Of a stretch of DNA of 64,000 bases, positions 9,259-17,348 are shown in pieces. Both the position numbers and the translations under genes were made by a program. Source of the stretch: Clostridium mobile (GTDB lineage: Bacteria; Bacillota; Clostridia; Clostridiales; Clostridiaceae); assembly GCF_018918285.1 (NCBI RefSeq), contig NZ_JAHLQF010000003.1, positions 124,001-188,000 of the forward strand. Direction: 5' to 3'. How positions within the stretch are numbered: position 1 is the first letter of the stretch; the number at the start of each line of letters is the position of its first letter. Under the pieces are notes generated by a model, which saw nothing but the letters and a program-made list of their open reading frames with translations, ran no database searches and was not told where the DNA came from.

Positions 9259-9262
9259 TGAA

Positions 9263-10141
9263 ATGATAAATATAAGTGAGGAAAAGATAAAAGAGCTAAA
9301 AGGAGAAGGGTTTATATTACAAAACAATAAAGAAGATTTTATTTGTAGAGTAATAACTGTAGATGGTACATTAAAAGAGAAAGAGATATCTAAAATAGGG
9401 GAAATTGCGGACAAATATGGTTATGGACATGTTAGTTTCACAGTAAGGCTAACTATTGAAATACCAGGAATTAAGTATGAAAATATTGAAAAAGTGAAAA
9501 AAGAATTAAAAGAAGTGGGTTTGTACTCAGGAGGGACAGGTAATAGAGTAAGACCTATTGTACCTTGTAAAGGAACGGTTTGTACCCATGGATTAATAGA
9601 CACGCAAAAGATTGGAAGAGAGGTTCATGAAAGATTTTATTTAGGATTTTATGACATGAAGCTTCCACATAAATTTAAAATAGGCGTGGGGGGATGTCCT
9701 AATAATTGTATAAAACCAGAATTAAATGATTTTGGAATTGTAGGTCAAAGAAAGCCTAAGATTGAAAATGGGAAATGTATTGCTTGTAACAATTGTATTG
9801 TTGAAACTAAATGTAAAATGGGAGCAGCAAAGGTTATAGAAGAAAAAATTTATATAGATTTTGATAAATGTAATAATTGTGGGAAATGTATAGATAGTTG
9901 CCATTTTGGATCAATATCCCTTGATAAAGAGGGAGTTAAAATATTTCTAGGTGGCAAATGGGGAAAGCAACCTAAAATTGGAGACGACTTAGGAGAGATA
10001 TATACAGTAGAAGAGGCCTTAGATATTATTGAGAAGGCAGTTTATATTTATAAGGATCAGGGGAAAGCGGGAGAAAGGTTCGGCAGTTTAATAGATAGAA
10101 TAGGTATTGAAAGCTTTAAACAGAATCTTAGCAATATTTGA
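9263..10141 (+). CDS. siroheme/4Fe-4S reductase homologue (AsrC-like nitrite/sulfite reductase family)
   Basis: 292 residues. The N-terminal ~65 residues form a ferredoxin-like half-domain of nitrite/sulfite reductases. Four cysteines for the 4Fe-4S-siroheme centre lie at C102, C107, C145 and C149 (PCKGTVCTHG and GGCPNNC). A 2x[4Fe-4S] ferredoxin module follows (CIACNNC at about 172-178, CNNCGKCIDSC at about 203-213). The first pair is C-x4-C rather than the C-x5-C of canonical sulfite reductases and of the AsrC encoded at 55521, so its substrate and even its siroheme content are uncertain. ATG 9263 follows TAGGAGG. It is a single gene with its own terminator, next to a LysR regulator. Confidence 0.8.
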   Translation: MINISEEKIKELKGEGFILQNNKEDFICRVITVDGTLKEKEISKIGEIADKYGYGHVSFTVRLTIEIPGIKYENIEKVKKELKEVGLYSGGTGNRVRPIVPCKGTVCTHGLIDTQKIGREVHERFYLGFYDMKLPHKFKIGVGGCPNNCIKPELNDFGIVGQRKPKIENGKCIACNNCIVETKCKMGAAKVIEEKIYIDFDKCNNCGKCIDSCHFGSISLDKEGVKIFLGGKWGKQPKIGDDLGEIYTVEEALDIIEKAVYIYKDQGKAGERFGSLIDRIGIESFKQNLSNI

Positions 10142-10166
10142 TAAATTGTATAAATATGTTATAATA

Positions 10167-10197
10167 AAAAAGAGATTACGAAAATCTCTTTTGATTT
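10167..10197 (+). terminator. terminator of the siroheme-type reductase gene
   Basis: AAAAGAGATT (10167-10176) pairs with AATCTCTTTT (10183-10192), a 10-bp stem with a short loop and a T-rich tail. Confidence 0.75.
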
Positions 10198-10252
10198 TAT
10201 AGTTATATTTTGCAGTTATTAAGAAATACTAAATTACTTATTCTGTACCACG

Positions 10253-10287
10253 AAGGTAGGGGAAAATTCTCCCTACCTTTTTTATTT
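10253..10287 (+). terminator. leader terminator/attenuator before the ECF S-component gene
   Basis: AAGGTAGGG (10253-10261) pairs with CCCTACCTT (10271-10279), with a 9-base loop and a T run. It ends less than 30 bases before the gene's start and directly abuts its ribosome site, and the reductase gene already has its own terminator upstream. It therefore looks like a transcription-attenuation device. No known riboswitch aptamer was recognised in front of it. Confidence 0.6.
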
Positions 10288-10305
10288 TTAAAGGAGGGTT
10301 TTATT

Positions 10306-10827
10306 ATGAATACTAAATCGTTAGTAAAGGGAAGTGTGTTTTTAGCCATAGGTATAATTATACCTTACATATTCCATACAACTGGTCTTCCAGGAACAAT
10401 ATTTTTACCTATGCACATACCAGTGTTACTATGTGGATTTATTTTAGGAAAAAAATATGGACTAGTTATTGGGTTCATTACACCTTATTTAAATTTCTTA
10501 GTATCAGGAATGCCACCTCTATACCCTGTGGCCATAGCCATGGCCTTTGAGCTAGCTACTTATGGATTTCTATCCGGGTATCTTTTTAAGGACAAAAATT
10601 ATAACATGTATGTATCATTAATATCTGCTATGCTTATAGGGAGGGCTGTTTCAGGCACTTTAAATTATTTCTTATTAACTTTAGGGGGAAAACCTTATGC
10701 GCTAGCAATATTTTTAGGTAATGCTTTTATCAAACCTGTTTGGGGAATACTAATCCAATTAGTTTTAATTCCTGTTATAGTAAAGGGATTAGATAAAAAT
10801 ACTAGGATGGTGAACATAAGTGAATGA
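10306..10827 (+). CDS. ECF transporter S component (vitamin or cofactor uptake)
   Basis: 173 residues, almost entirely hydrophobic, with about five to six membrane segments and no signal peptide. HIPVLLCGFILGKKYG and PPLYPVAIAMAFELATYGF resemble substrate-binding (S) subunits of energy-coupling-factor transporters (ECF_trnsprt type). Such proteins borrow a shared EcfAAT energising module encoded elsewhere; none is in the window. The substrate is not identifiable. The open frame extends upstream to 10210, but AAAGGAGGG fixes the ATG at 10306. It overlaps the downstream methyltransferase start by 8 bases, and a leader hairpin suggests regulated expression. Confidence 0.75.
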   Translation: MNTKSLVKGSVFLAIGIIIPYIFHTTGLPGTIFLPMHIPVLLCGFILGKKYGLVIGFITPYLNFLVSGMPPLYPVAIAMAFELATYGFLSGYLFKDKNYNMYVSLISAMLIGRAVSGTLNYFLLTLGGKPYALAIFLGNAFIKPVWGILIQLVLIPVIVKGLDKNTRMVNISE

Positions 10828-11392
10828 TAGAGAGTTTTTTAATAATTTAGCAAGTAAGTGGGATGAAATATGTAACCATGACGATAAAAAGCTTAGAGAA
10901 ATAATAAATTTATCTAATATTAGAGAAAATTCTAAGATTCTAGATGTTGGGACAGGTACTGGCGTATTAGTGAAATACTTATTAGAGTGTTCACCTATAG
11001 TTATAAAGGCAGTAGATTTGTCTGAGAACATGATAGAAGTGGCAAAAAGTAAGTACAATAATGATAATGTAGAATTTATAGTTAGTGATATTATGGATTT
11101 CCATGAAGGAGAATTTGAGTATATATTTCTATATTCCGTGTATCCTCATTTTATAGATAAAGATAAGTTATTTTTACATCTTCATAAATTATTGAACATT
11201 AATGGCAAGATTGTAATAGCTCACTCAGAAAGCAAAGAGAGAATAAACAACATACATAAAAAAAATGATAGTGTAAAAGATCATATGCTTCCATCAGTAG
11301 AGGTTACATCTAATATTATGAGTAAATATTTTGAAGTTGAAAAATCTATAGATAATGAGGATATGTACTATATTTCTGCTGTGAAAAGATAA
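10820..11392 (+). CDS. class I SAM-dependent methyltransferase
   Basis: 190 residues with the Rossmann SAM-binding motif ILDVGTGTGVLVKYL (motif I), an acidic motif II (AVDLSENMIEVAK) and VSDIMDF (motif III). The fold is a Methyltransf_11/25 type acting on a small molecule; the substrate is unknown. GTG start at 10820, inside the 3' end of the ECF S-component gene (8-base overlap), so the two are translationally coupled. That pairing suggests the methyltransferase modifies or salvages the imported compound, which is inference. A bidirectional terminator follows. Confidence 0.82.
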   Translation: MNDREFFNNLASKWDEICNHDDKKLREIINLSNIRENSKILDVGTGTGVLVKYLLECSPIVIKAVDLSENMIEVAKSKYNNDNVEFIVSDIMDFHEGEFEYIFLYSVYPHFIDKDKLFLHLHKLLNINGKIVIAHSESKERINNIHKKNDSVKDHMLPSVEVTSNIMSKYFEVEKSIDNEDMYYISAVKR

Positions 11393-11402
11393 AATAAATT
11401 AT

Positions 11403-11430
11403 AAAACCCCATGAAGATCATGGGGTTTTT
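11403..11430. terminator. bidirectional terminator between convergent genes
   Basis: AAAACCCCATG (11403-11413) pairs with CATGGGGTTTT (11419-11429), a perfect 11-bp stem with a 5-base loop and A/T runs on both sides. It serves the methyltransferase (plus strand) and the DUF3842 gene (minus strand). Confidence 0.88.
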
Positions 11431-11451
11431 AAATAATTCAATTTTTCTAAA

Positions 11452-11865
11452 TCAATCATAAGATTTTATATCTAGAATTATCTCTTCAATTATTTCTTTA
11501 ATTTGCAAATTTCTTGTACCAGGTATGTATATCCCATGTTTTTGCAATGGAAAGAGATATTTTGTGCATTCTATTTGAAAAATTATATTAGATATTTCAG
11601 AGGTGACTTCTCCATTTATTCCACCGTTACAAATAATTCCGATTGGACCTACTAAGCAATCAATTTCTTCATTTCTTAGATAGTTGCATATATTATCTTC
11701 TCCGCAGAGTCCTATATCAGCCCCGCTTTTAACCATATTGCTCATGGCTAAACTGTTTGTACCAAGGGCAATGACACATACATCTAAATCTGTATCTTTT
11801 TTTAGTTTTTTTATTATAGTTTTTCCTAATCCAGCTCCTTGCCCATCAATTACAGCAACTTTCAT
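11452..11865 (-). CDS. DUF3842-family protein
   Basis: 137 residues. The N-terminus VAVIDGQGAGLGKTIIKKL has a glycine-rich nucleotide-binding look, followed by VIALGTNSLAMSNMVKSGAD and CLVGPIGIICNGGINGEVT, the conserved core of DUF3842 as I remember it. No enzymatic role is established for the family. The ATG at 11865 (minus strand) follows GGAGGTAGT. It converges on the ECF/methyltransferase pair and diverges from the YihY gene. It may relate to the same cofactor pathway, but only adjacency supports this. Confidence 0.7.
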   Translation of the reverse strand: MKVAVIDGQGAGLGKTIIKKLKKDTDLDVCVIALGTNSLAMSNMVKSGADIGLCGEDNICNYLRNEEIDCLVGPIGIICNGGINGEVTSEISNIIFQIECTKYLFPLQKHGIYIPGTRNLQIKEIIEEIILDIKSYD

Positions 11866-12029
11866 TAATACTACCTCCGAATATCTAAAATACTATCTTT
11901 AAATAATTATATAGGATTTTTGTACCATATGCATAATAATTTATGTAAATTTTCAAATTATAACTATATGTTTTCTCTTATTCTTTTCTATATAGTATAA
12001 TAATTATAAATAAATACCTTGGAGAGTGA

Positions 12030-12869
12030 ATGTTATTGTTTAAGAAGATAGTGATTAATATAGCATCATTAATAAAAAGAATATTTGATGACGAGGTGCC
12101 TGCGCTAGCTTCTCAGCTATCCTACAGCCTTTTGCTATCTTTTTTTCCATTTTTAATATTTGTAACAACACTAATAGGATATAGCCCTATAGATAGTGAA
12201 TTTATTTTGAGAGAAATGAGTAATATACTTCCGGATACTGCCTATCAATTAGTTCATTCAACTATAAAGGAGATATTTACTATTAGAAATACAAATTTAA
12301 TGTCCTTCAGTATTATTTTTACTATATGGACTGCATCAAGTGGATTTAGAAGCGTTATAAAGGGTATTAATAAAGCCTACGATGAAAAAGAAAAAAGATC
12401 CCTATTAAGAGTTACAATTATATCTATTATAAGTACTTTAGGATTAGGATTTTTAATAATTTTGACAATAGCACTATTAGTGTTTGGTAATATTTTAGGG
12501 TCATTTTTGATATATAAACTTGGATTGAGTAAATTTTATAATTTTATATGGAACATAATTAGATATTCTATAATTTTGGTTTCTATGATATTTGTATTTG
12601 CTTTAATTTATAGATATATACCTAGCAGAAAATTAAGTTGGAAAGAGGTATTCCCTGGGGCTATATTTGCTACTTTAGGATGGATAATAGCTTCTATTGG
12701 GTTTGCTTTTTATGTAAATAATTTTGCGAATTATTCCAGATTATATGGTAGCATTGGAGCGGTGATAGTATTATTAACCTGGCTATATATAACTTCAATG
12801 GTAATAATAATTGGCGGAGAGATTAATGCTTTTATTGCTTTTGATAGAAGAAAAAGACATTTAATCTAA
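12030..12869 (+). CDS. YihY/BrkB-family integral membrane protein
   Basis: 279 residues with about six membrane segments. Typical family features are PALASQLSYSLLLSFFPFLIF near residue 25-45, FTIWTASSGFRSVIKGINKAYD and the C-terminal LYGSIGAVIVLLTWLYITS followed by GGEINA. The family was once called ribonuclease BN by mistake; it is a membrane protein of unknown, possibly transport, function. ATG 12030 with GGAG 5-6 bases upstream. Single gene, flanked by a terminator shared with the convergent oxidoreductase. Confidence 0.9.
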   Translation: MLLFKKIVINIASLIKRIFDDEVPALASQLSYSLLLSFFPFLIFVTTLIGYSPIDSEFILREMSNILPDTAYQLVHSTIKEIFTIRNTNLMSFSIIFTIWTASSGFRSVIKGINKAYDEKEKRSLLRVTIISIISTLGLGFLIILTIALLVFGNILGSFLIYKLGLSKFYNFIWNIIRYSIILVSMIFVFALIYRYIPSRKLSWKEVFPGAIFATLGWIIASIGFAFYVNNFANYSRLYGSIGAVIVLLTWLYITSMVIIIGGEINAFIAFDRRKRHLI

Positions 12870-12956
12870 GTAGACTATAATGACTAAATGATAAGATTTG
12901 CATAAAATGAATATTAAAGGTTGGAGCATTATTTATAAAAATTTTCAACAAAGAAG

Positions 12957-12994
12957 AAGGATAGTATCTTGTATAAATCTAAGTACTATCCTTT
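12957..12994. terminator. bidirectional terminator between yihY and the NADH oxidoreductase gene
   Basis: AAGGATAGTA (12957-12966) pairs with TACTATCCTT (12984-12993), a 10-bp perfect stem between two convergent genes. Confidence 0.7.
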
Positions 12995-13018
12995 ACCATT
13001 TCCTGAGGGAGAAGATAT

Positions 13019-14197
13019 TTATATAAATTTCTCAGATAAAACCTGTTTTTTTGAATATTCTTTTTTAATCCAACTAGTTATTTTAGATGAAAGGGCTATA
13101 TTTCCTAAAAGCATTGCTCCACATAATTTATCGTCTTTAAAAAAGTATTTATAATAAAGTCCTTTTTCAGGATTTTCATATGAAAATTGTTCGAAATCAT
13201 CATGGCAGTTACCACAGGAAAATACTCTAGTATTCATTGAAGTAAACACAAGGGTTGGAACAAAGTCTTCAAATGTTTGATTTTCTCCAGTGGCATTATC
13301 ACCTGCCGTTTTACCCATTTTTACAGCAGCAGGCCAGTTACCATAAATTCGACTATTGAGTTCTGCTACATCTCCACAAGCGTAAATATCTTTTATATTA
13401 GTTTCCATTCTATTATTAACGATTATACCATTATTTGTTGAAATACCTGATTTTGATGCTAGATCCTTATTAGCCCTAATACCCACGGAGAATAATAGAA
13501 GATCTGCATCTAAAGAATTACCGCTTTTAAGTTTAACTCCTGTAATCTTTTCATCTCCCATAATTTCTTGGAGAGAGTCACCTAAAATAAATTCTATATC
13601 ACTTTTTTCAGCAGAACTTTTAAACAATCTAGAACCCTTCTCGTCCAGCTGTCTTGGTAATAGCCTTTCAAAGAATTCTACTACTGTAACTTCTAGTCCA
13701 CGTTGCTTTAGTTCCCAGGCGGCTTCAAGCCCTAAAAGCCCTCCTCCTATAACAATTGCTTTTTTGCAGTCTTTAGCATAAGATTTTATTTCTTCTGCAT
13801 CACAAAGAGATTTTAATGAAAAAACGCCTTTTTTATCATTTCCAGGTATTGGAGGAATAAAATTATGGCTTCCATTTGCAAGTATTAGTTTACTATAAAA
13901 AATAAATTCTCCATCTTCAAAAAATATTTTTTTGCTTTCTGTATCAATCAGTTCTACAGATTTTCCTAGCATAAGTTTAATATTATTTTTTTTGTACCAA
14001 TCTTCTTTAGCTAGATAAAATGTATCTTCTAATTTATCTTTAGATAAGTATGATGAAAGTGATGGTCTGTAATAGCTTATTTCATTTTCTGTAGATATTA
14101 TAGTTATGTCAGAATGTTTACTTTTCTCTCTTACCCTATCTGCAGCATAAAATCCTGCAGCTCCGTTTCCGATTATAATATAGTTTTCTTTATTCAT
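13019..14197 (-). CDS. FAD-dependent NAD(P)H oxidoreductase (rubredoxin/nitrite-reductase type)
   Basis: 392 residues. The N-terminal FAD-binding motif YIIIGNGAAGFYAA, a second dinucleotide motif AIVIGGGLLGLEAAWEL near 146-160, and the C-terminal IYACGDVAE segment place it in the pyridine nucleotide-disulfide oxidoreductase superfamily. No CxxxxC redox disulfide is visible. Overall it resembles clostridial NADH:rubredoxin oxidoreductase and the N-terminal part of NirB, which pass electrons from NAD(P)H to small redox proteins in oxygen or nitrite defence. Two cysteines (SCGNCH) lie near residue 332-337. ATG at 14197 with AGAGGTGC upstream. Single-gene unit; the electron acceptor is not encoded nearby. 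Confidence 0.85.
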   Translation of the reverse strand: MNKENYIIIGNGAAGFYAADRVREKSKHSDITIISTENEISYYRPSLSSYLSKDKLEDTFYLAKEDWYKKNNIKLMLGKSVELIDTESKKIFFEDGEFIFYSKLILANGSHNFIPPIPGNDKKGVFSLKSLCDAEEIKSYAKDCKKAIVIGGGLLGLEAAWELKQRGLEVTVVEFFERLLPRQLDEKGSRLFKSSAEKSDIEFILGDSLQEIMGDEKITGVKLKSGNSLDADLLLFSVGIRANKDLASKSGISTNNGIIVNNRMETNIKDIYACGDVAELNSRIYGNWPAAVKMGKTAGDNATGENQTFEDFVPTLVFTSMNTRVFSCGNCHDDFEQFSYENPEKGLYYKYFFKDDKLCGAMLLGNIALSSKITSWIKKEYSKKQVLSEKFI

Positions 14198-14304
14198 AAC
14201 TCAGCACCTCTTTATATTAATTGGAATCTATATATAATTTTAATATATCCTATGAAATTACACAATTGCTTAATTATGGATTAACACCATATTGTATTAA
14301 TATG

Positions 14305-14334
14305 TTGACATAATATTATTTATTGTGCTAAAAT
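14305..14334 (+). promoter_or_regulatory. strong sigma-A promoter upstream of the NhaC-type gene
   Basis: Perfect TTGACA (14305-14310), an 18-bp spacer and TAAAAT (14329-14334). Predicted transcription start at about 14341, immediately before a terminator-like hairpin. Confidence 0.6.
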
Positions 14335-14342
14335 AACAAAGT

Positions 14343-14373
14343 GCTTCTTGTATTTTGTGCAAGGAGCTTTTTT
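14343..14373 (+). terminator. intrinsic terminator placed at the 5' end of the NhaC transcript
   Basis: GCTTCTTG (14343-14350) pairs fully with CAAGGAGC (14360-14367, one G-T pair), with a 9-base loop followed by six T residues. It begins within a few bases of the predicted start site, so it would either abort transcription after ~33 nt or act as an attenuator. Confidence 0.65.
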
Positions 14374-14421
14374 ATTATATAGAAAAATATGGGAGTATTA
14401 ACTGCTTATGGGGGGAGATAA

Positions 14422-15717
14422 ATGAAGCAAAGTAAAGGGAATGCAATAGCATTATTACCATTGATATTATTTATAGTATTATATTTATCCATTTCACTGA
14501 TATCTAAGGATTTTTATGCTATGCCTGTTAGTGTTCCATTTTTAATTTCAGGCATTACGGCATTAATGATTAATAGAAAAGAGAATATGTCGAAGAAACT
14601 AGAAGTGTTTTGTAAAGGTGCAGGAGATGAAAATATTATACTCATGTGTATAATATTTATTTTAGCAGGTGCTTTCGCACAAGTAGCAAAAGATATTGGT
14701 GCAGTAGAATCCACTGTAAACTTAGGCCTTTCGATTTTACCTAGCAATTTATTAGTATCAGGAATATTTATAATTGCTTGCTTTATATCATTATCCATAG
14801 GTACATCAGTAGGTACAATTGTAGCTTTATCGCCAATGGCTATTGGAATGAGTGATAAAACTGGAATTTCTTTAGCTTTGATTTTAGGTGCTGTAGTTGG
14901 GGGAGCTATGTTTGGAGATAATTTATCCATGATCTCCGATACTACAATAGCTGCAACAAAAACACAGGGATGTAATTTAAAGGACAAGTTTAAAACTAAT
15001 TTTTTTATAGTACTTCCAGCAGCAATAATTACAGCTATTATATTTGCAATAATTACAGCAGGGAATAATTCCGTTGTAACTTCAAGTGAAAGTTTTAGCA
15101 TTATTAAGGTTTTACCCTATTTATCTGTATTGATAGCGGCGTTAATGGGTATTAATGTAATTATGATTCTTGTGGGAGGAATAACTTTTTCAGGAATTAT
15201 CGGATTAGCAACTGGAGAGATGACTTTCATTGAAATACTTCAATCTGTAGCTAAGGGAATTGATGGAATGTCAGAGCTTGTAATTATATCTCTTATAATT
15301 GGTGGTACCATTGAAGTAATTAAGTATAATGGGGGAATAGATTATCTATTAAGCTTTATTAATAGAAAAGTTAAGTCAAAACGAGGGGCTGAATTTGGAA
15401 TAGCATTACTTGTATCAATTGTAGATATATGTACAGCAAATAATACTATAGCAATAGTAATGGTAGGACCTTTAGCCAAGAATATATCCACTGAATATGG
15501 AATAGAGCCACAAAGATCAGCTAGTATATTAGATACATTCTCTTGTCTTTGTCAAGGAGTAATACCATATGGAGCTCAATTGTTAGCGGCAGCAAGTTTA
15601 GCAAAAATATCTCCTATTTTAATAATGAAATATTTATATTATCCATATTTAATGGGAATATCTGCGGTGATTACCATACTCATAGGACATTCTAAAGTAA
15701 CTAGAATCAAGGATTAA
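14422..15717 (+). CDS. NhaC-type Na+/H+ antiporter family protein
   Basis: 431 residues with about 11-12 membrane segments. The hallmark GDNLSMISDTTIAATKTQG near 170-190 and the repeat-like ANNTIAIVMVGPLAK segment near 340-355 are typical of NhaC/YuiF-type antiporters. Substrate could be Na+/H+ or an organic-acid/amino-acid exchange, since the family is broad. The ATG at 14422 is preceded by GGGGGGAG. Expression is probably affected by the leader hairpin at 14343-14373. Single-gene unit. Confidence 0.88.
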   Translation: MKQSKGNAIALLPLILFIVLYLSISLISKDFYAMPVSVPFLISGITALMINRKENMSKKLEVFCKGAGDENIILMCIIFILAGAFAQVAKDIGAVESTVNLGLSILPSNLLVSGIFIIACFISLSIGTSVGTIVALSPMAIGMSDKTGISLALILGAVVGGAMFGDNLSMISDTTIAATKTQGCNLKDKFKTNFFIVLPAAIITAIIFAIITAGNNSVVTSSESFSIIKVLPYLSVLIAALMGINVIMILVGGITFSGIIGLATGEMTFIEILQSVAKGIDGMSELVIISLIIGGTIEVIKYNGGIDYLLSFINRKVKSKRGAEFGIALLVSIVDICTANNTIAIVMVGPLAKNISTEYGIEPQRSASILDTFSCLCQGVIPYGAQLLAAASLAKISPILIMKYLYYPYLMGISAVITILIGHSKVTRIKD

Positions 15718-15776
15718 TAAATTTACCATATATTCATAAGAGAAGTTATATATCATTTCCTATATGCAAATTTGTG

Positions 15777-15806
15777 TTGAAAATACTTTAAAAGTGTTAT
15801 TATAAT
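15777..15806 (+). promoter_or_regulatory. promoter of the small export-family gene
   Basis: TTGAAA (15777-15782), an 18-bp spacer and TATAAT (15801-15806). The implied start near 15813 is too close to serve the ATG at 15828 and supports the ATG at 15855. Confidence 0.5.
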
Positions 15807-15854
15807 GTATTAAAGGAGAAACCTTTAATGCTTATTGATTATAAGGAGAAGGAA

Positions 15855-16304
15855 ATGGAAAGTCTTATAGTGTTTTTTATGTCGGCAGTGCCAATTATAG
15901 AGCAAAGAGGGGCTATACCATATGGAATATTTATAGCTAATATGGATCCGTCTTTAGTATTTTTAATTAGCTTTTTAGGAAGCTTACTTCCAGTTCCATT
16001 TATATTACTTTTATTTAATTATATTTTTAAATGGATGAAGAAATATAAATTTTTTGATCCTTTAAATAATATAATAGAAAATAAAATAAGAAAGAATACT
16101 GGTAAGATGGAAAAATACAAAGAGCTAGGACTCATCACATTTATTGCAATACCATTGCCTACTACAGGTTTATGGACAGGAAGTGCAATAGCAGCCTTTT
16201 TAGGATTAGACTTCAAAAAGTCTTTTTTATGCGCAGCTTTAGGTGGAATAATATCTGCGGCACTAATAACTTTAGGATGTATAATCTTTCCAAGTATGTT
16301 CTAA
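15855..16304 (+). CDS. small multidrug-export family membrane protein (COG2426 type)
   Basis: 149 residues with about four membrane helices. The pattern SAVPIIEQRGAIPYGIF near the N-terminus, FLGSLLPVPFILLLFN and IPLPTTGLWTGSAIAAFLG is that of the putative small multi-drug export family (PF06695). Its transport role is predicted, not proven. The same frame is open from an ATG at 15828, but the promoter's predicted start lies at about 15813 and AAGGAG sits 6 bases before 15855, so the shorter form is preferred. No clear terminator follows. Confidence 0.8.
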   Translation: MESLIVFFMSAVPIIEQRGAIPYGIFIANMDPSLVFLISFLGSLLPVPFILLLFNYIFKWMKKYKFFDPLNNIIENKIRKNTGKMEKYKELGLITFIAIPLPTTGLWTGSAIAAFLGLDFKKSFLCAALGGIISAALITLGCIIFPSMF

Positions 16305-16340
16305 TTAATAGGAAAAAAGATGTAGACAAAATATTCTGAA

Positions 16341-16347
16341 TTCGACA
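16341..16347 (-). promoter_or_regulatory. possible Spo0A box
   Basis: TTCGACA on the plus strand is TGTCGAA on the minus strand, the exact 7-base Spo0A-binding core. It lies about 190 bp before the DUF6514-type gene. A related TGTAGAC is at 16321-16327. A 7-base match can occur by chance. Confidence 0.35.
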
Positions 16348-16539
16348 GGAAATATTAGATTCATTTCCACATACTAGAAAATAATTTGCACAATATTATT
16401 TTTTAAAATATTTGAAAGGTAATAATGTCATATTGTTGACATAACTTATTTTACTTGCTTTTCAAGATGTGACAACTTTTTTTATTTTATAGTGTTAGTA
16501 TTATGTAAAAGAGGTTGTACACATTTTGGGGGGTTGGTT

Positions 16540-16893
16540 ATGGTAATAGTGGAAAACATAATGAGAAGTGTTAAGACTGATGAAATGGAGCATAGTTATT
16601 ATTATAGAATGCTAAAGAGTAATATAAGTCTAAATTATTCTAATCAATCGGTTGAAGTTCAGGCTTATGGAATAGAAGTTGAAAGACAGGATATTAAAGA
16701 TGGAAAAGTAATAAATATTGAAAGAAATTATGTTAGGGGTATTAGCCCTCAAAGATATAAAGTACATAAGCTTTTAAAACTTCTTTATGACAACAGTGTA
16801 TCGCCGATTCATTTAATAGATATTTTGGGAGATTATATAGATGAATATATAGTAGACTTTGATAAAGAACTAATGGATATAGCAATGAATTAA
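16540..16893 (+). CDS. DUF6514-type clostridial protein
   Basis: 117 residues, soluble, with no catalytic motif. AYGIEVERQDIKDGKVINIE, then SPQRYKVHKLLKLLYDNSVS and PIHLIDILGDYIDEYI match my memory of a family restricted to Clostridium and relatives (DUF6514). The function is unknown. GGGGGG lies 6 bases before the ATG at 16540; the open frame begins earlier at 16492 without a ribosome site. A TGTCGAA core lies upstream, so Spo0A control is possible. Confidence 0.65.
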   Translation: MVIVENIMRSVKTDEMEHSYYYRMLKSNISLNYSNQSVEVQAYGIEVERQDIKDGKVINIERNYVRGISPQRYKVHKLLKLLYDNSVSPIHLIDILGDYIDEYIVDFDKELMDIAMN

Positions 16894-16973
16894 AATTATG
16901 TAATAGAGGTGAGAACCTCTATTTTCTTTATATAATAAATGTATAGATACGGAGATATAGAGAGGTGAATGTT

Positions 16974-17348
16974 TTGATTATAGGAATTGGTAGTGATATT
17001 ATCGAAATAGAAAGAATAAGAATAGCTATTGAAAGAAATCCTAAATTTTTAGAAAAGATATTTACGCAAGGGGAAAGAGAATATTTCAAATCAGTAGGGT
17101 TCAGAGTAAATAGTATAGCAGGTAACTTTGCTGCAAAGGAAGCAGCATCAAAAGCATTAGGTACTGGATTCAGAAATTTCTCTATGAAAGACATTGAAAT
17201 ATTAAGAGATGAATTAGGAAAACCAATAATTAATTTGTATGGCAATGCAAGAGAAGGTGTAGCTAAGGATAAAGATTATAATTTTCATATAACTATATCT
17301 CATAATAGAGAAAATGCTATAGCTTATGCTGTACTGGAGGTGTATTAA
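16974..17348 (+). CDS. acpS: holo-[acyl-carrier-protein] synthase
   Basis: 124 residues. It transfers 4'-phosphopantetheine from CoA to a serine of ACP. Mg2+-binding D8 (GIGSDIIEIERI) and E56 (FAAKEAASKALG) are present, as is the C-terminal ITISHNRENAIAYAV. The start is TTG at 16974: AGAGGTG at 16961-16967 is correctly spaced for it and the protein then starts MIIGIGSD like its homologues, whereas the in-frame GTG at 16965 overlaps the ribosome site. It abuts nnr (next codon after the stop), beginning the acpS-nnr-gerS-alr cluster known from clostridia. Confidence 0.95.
   Translation: MIIGIGSDIIEIERIRIAIERNPKFLEKIFTQGEREYFKSVGFRVNSIAGNFAAKEAASKALGTGFRNFSMKDIEILRDELGKPIINLYGNAREGVAKDKDYNFHITISHNRENAIAYAVLEVY

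Noticed and set aside
12969-13154. 61-codon plus-strand frame at the yihY/oxidoreductase boundary
   Set aside because: It runs through the shared terminator and the 3' end of the minus-strand oxidoreductase; no ribosome site.
14514-15101. 195-codon minus-strand open frame inside the NhaC-type gene
   Set aside because: It is antisense to a well-conserved membrane protein and has the composition expected of the complement; no ribosome site or homology was recognised.
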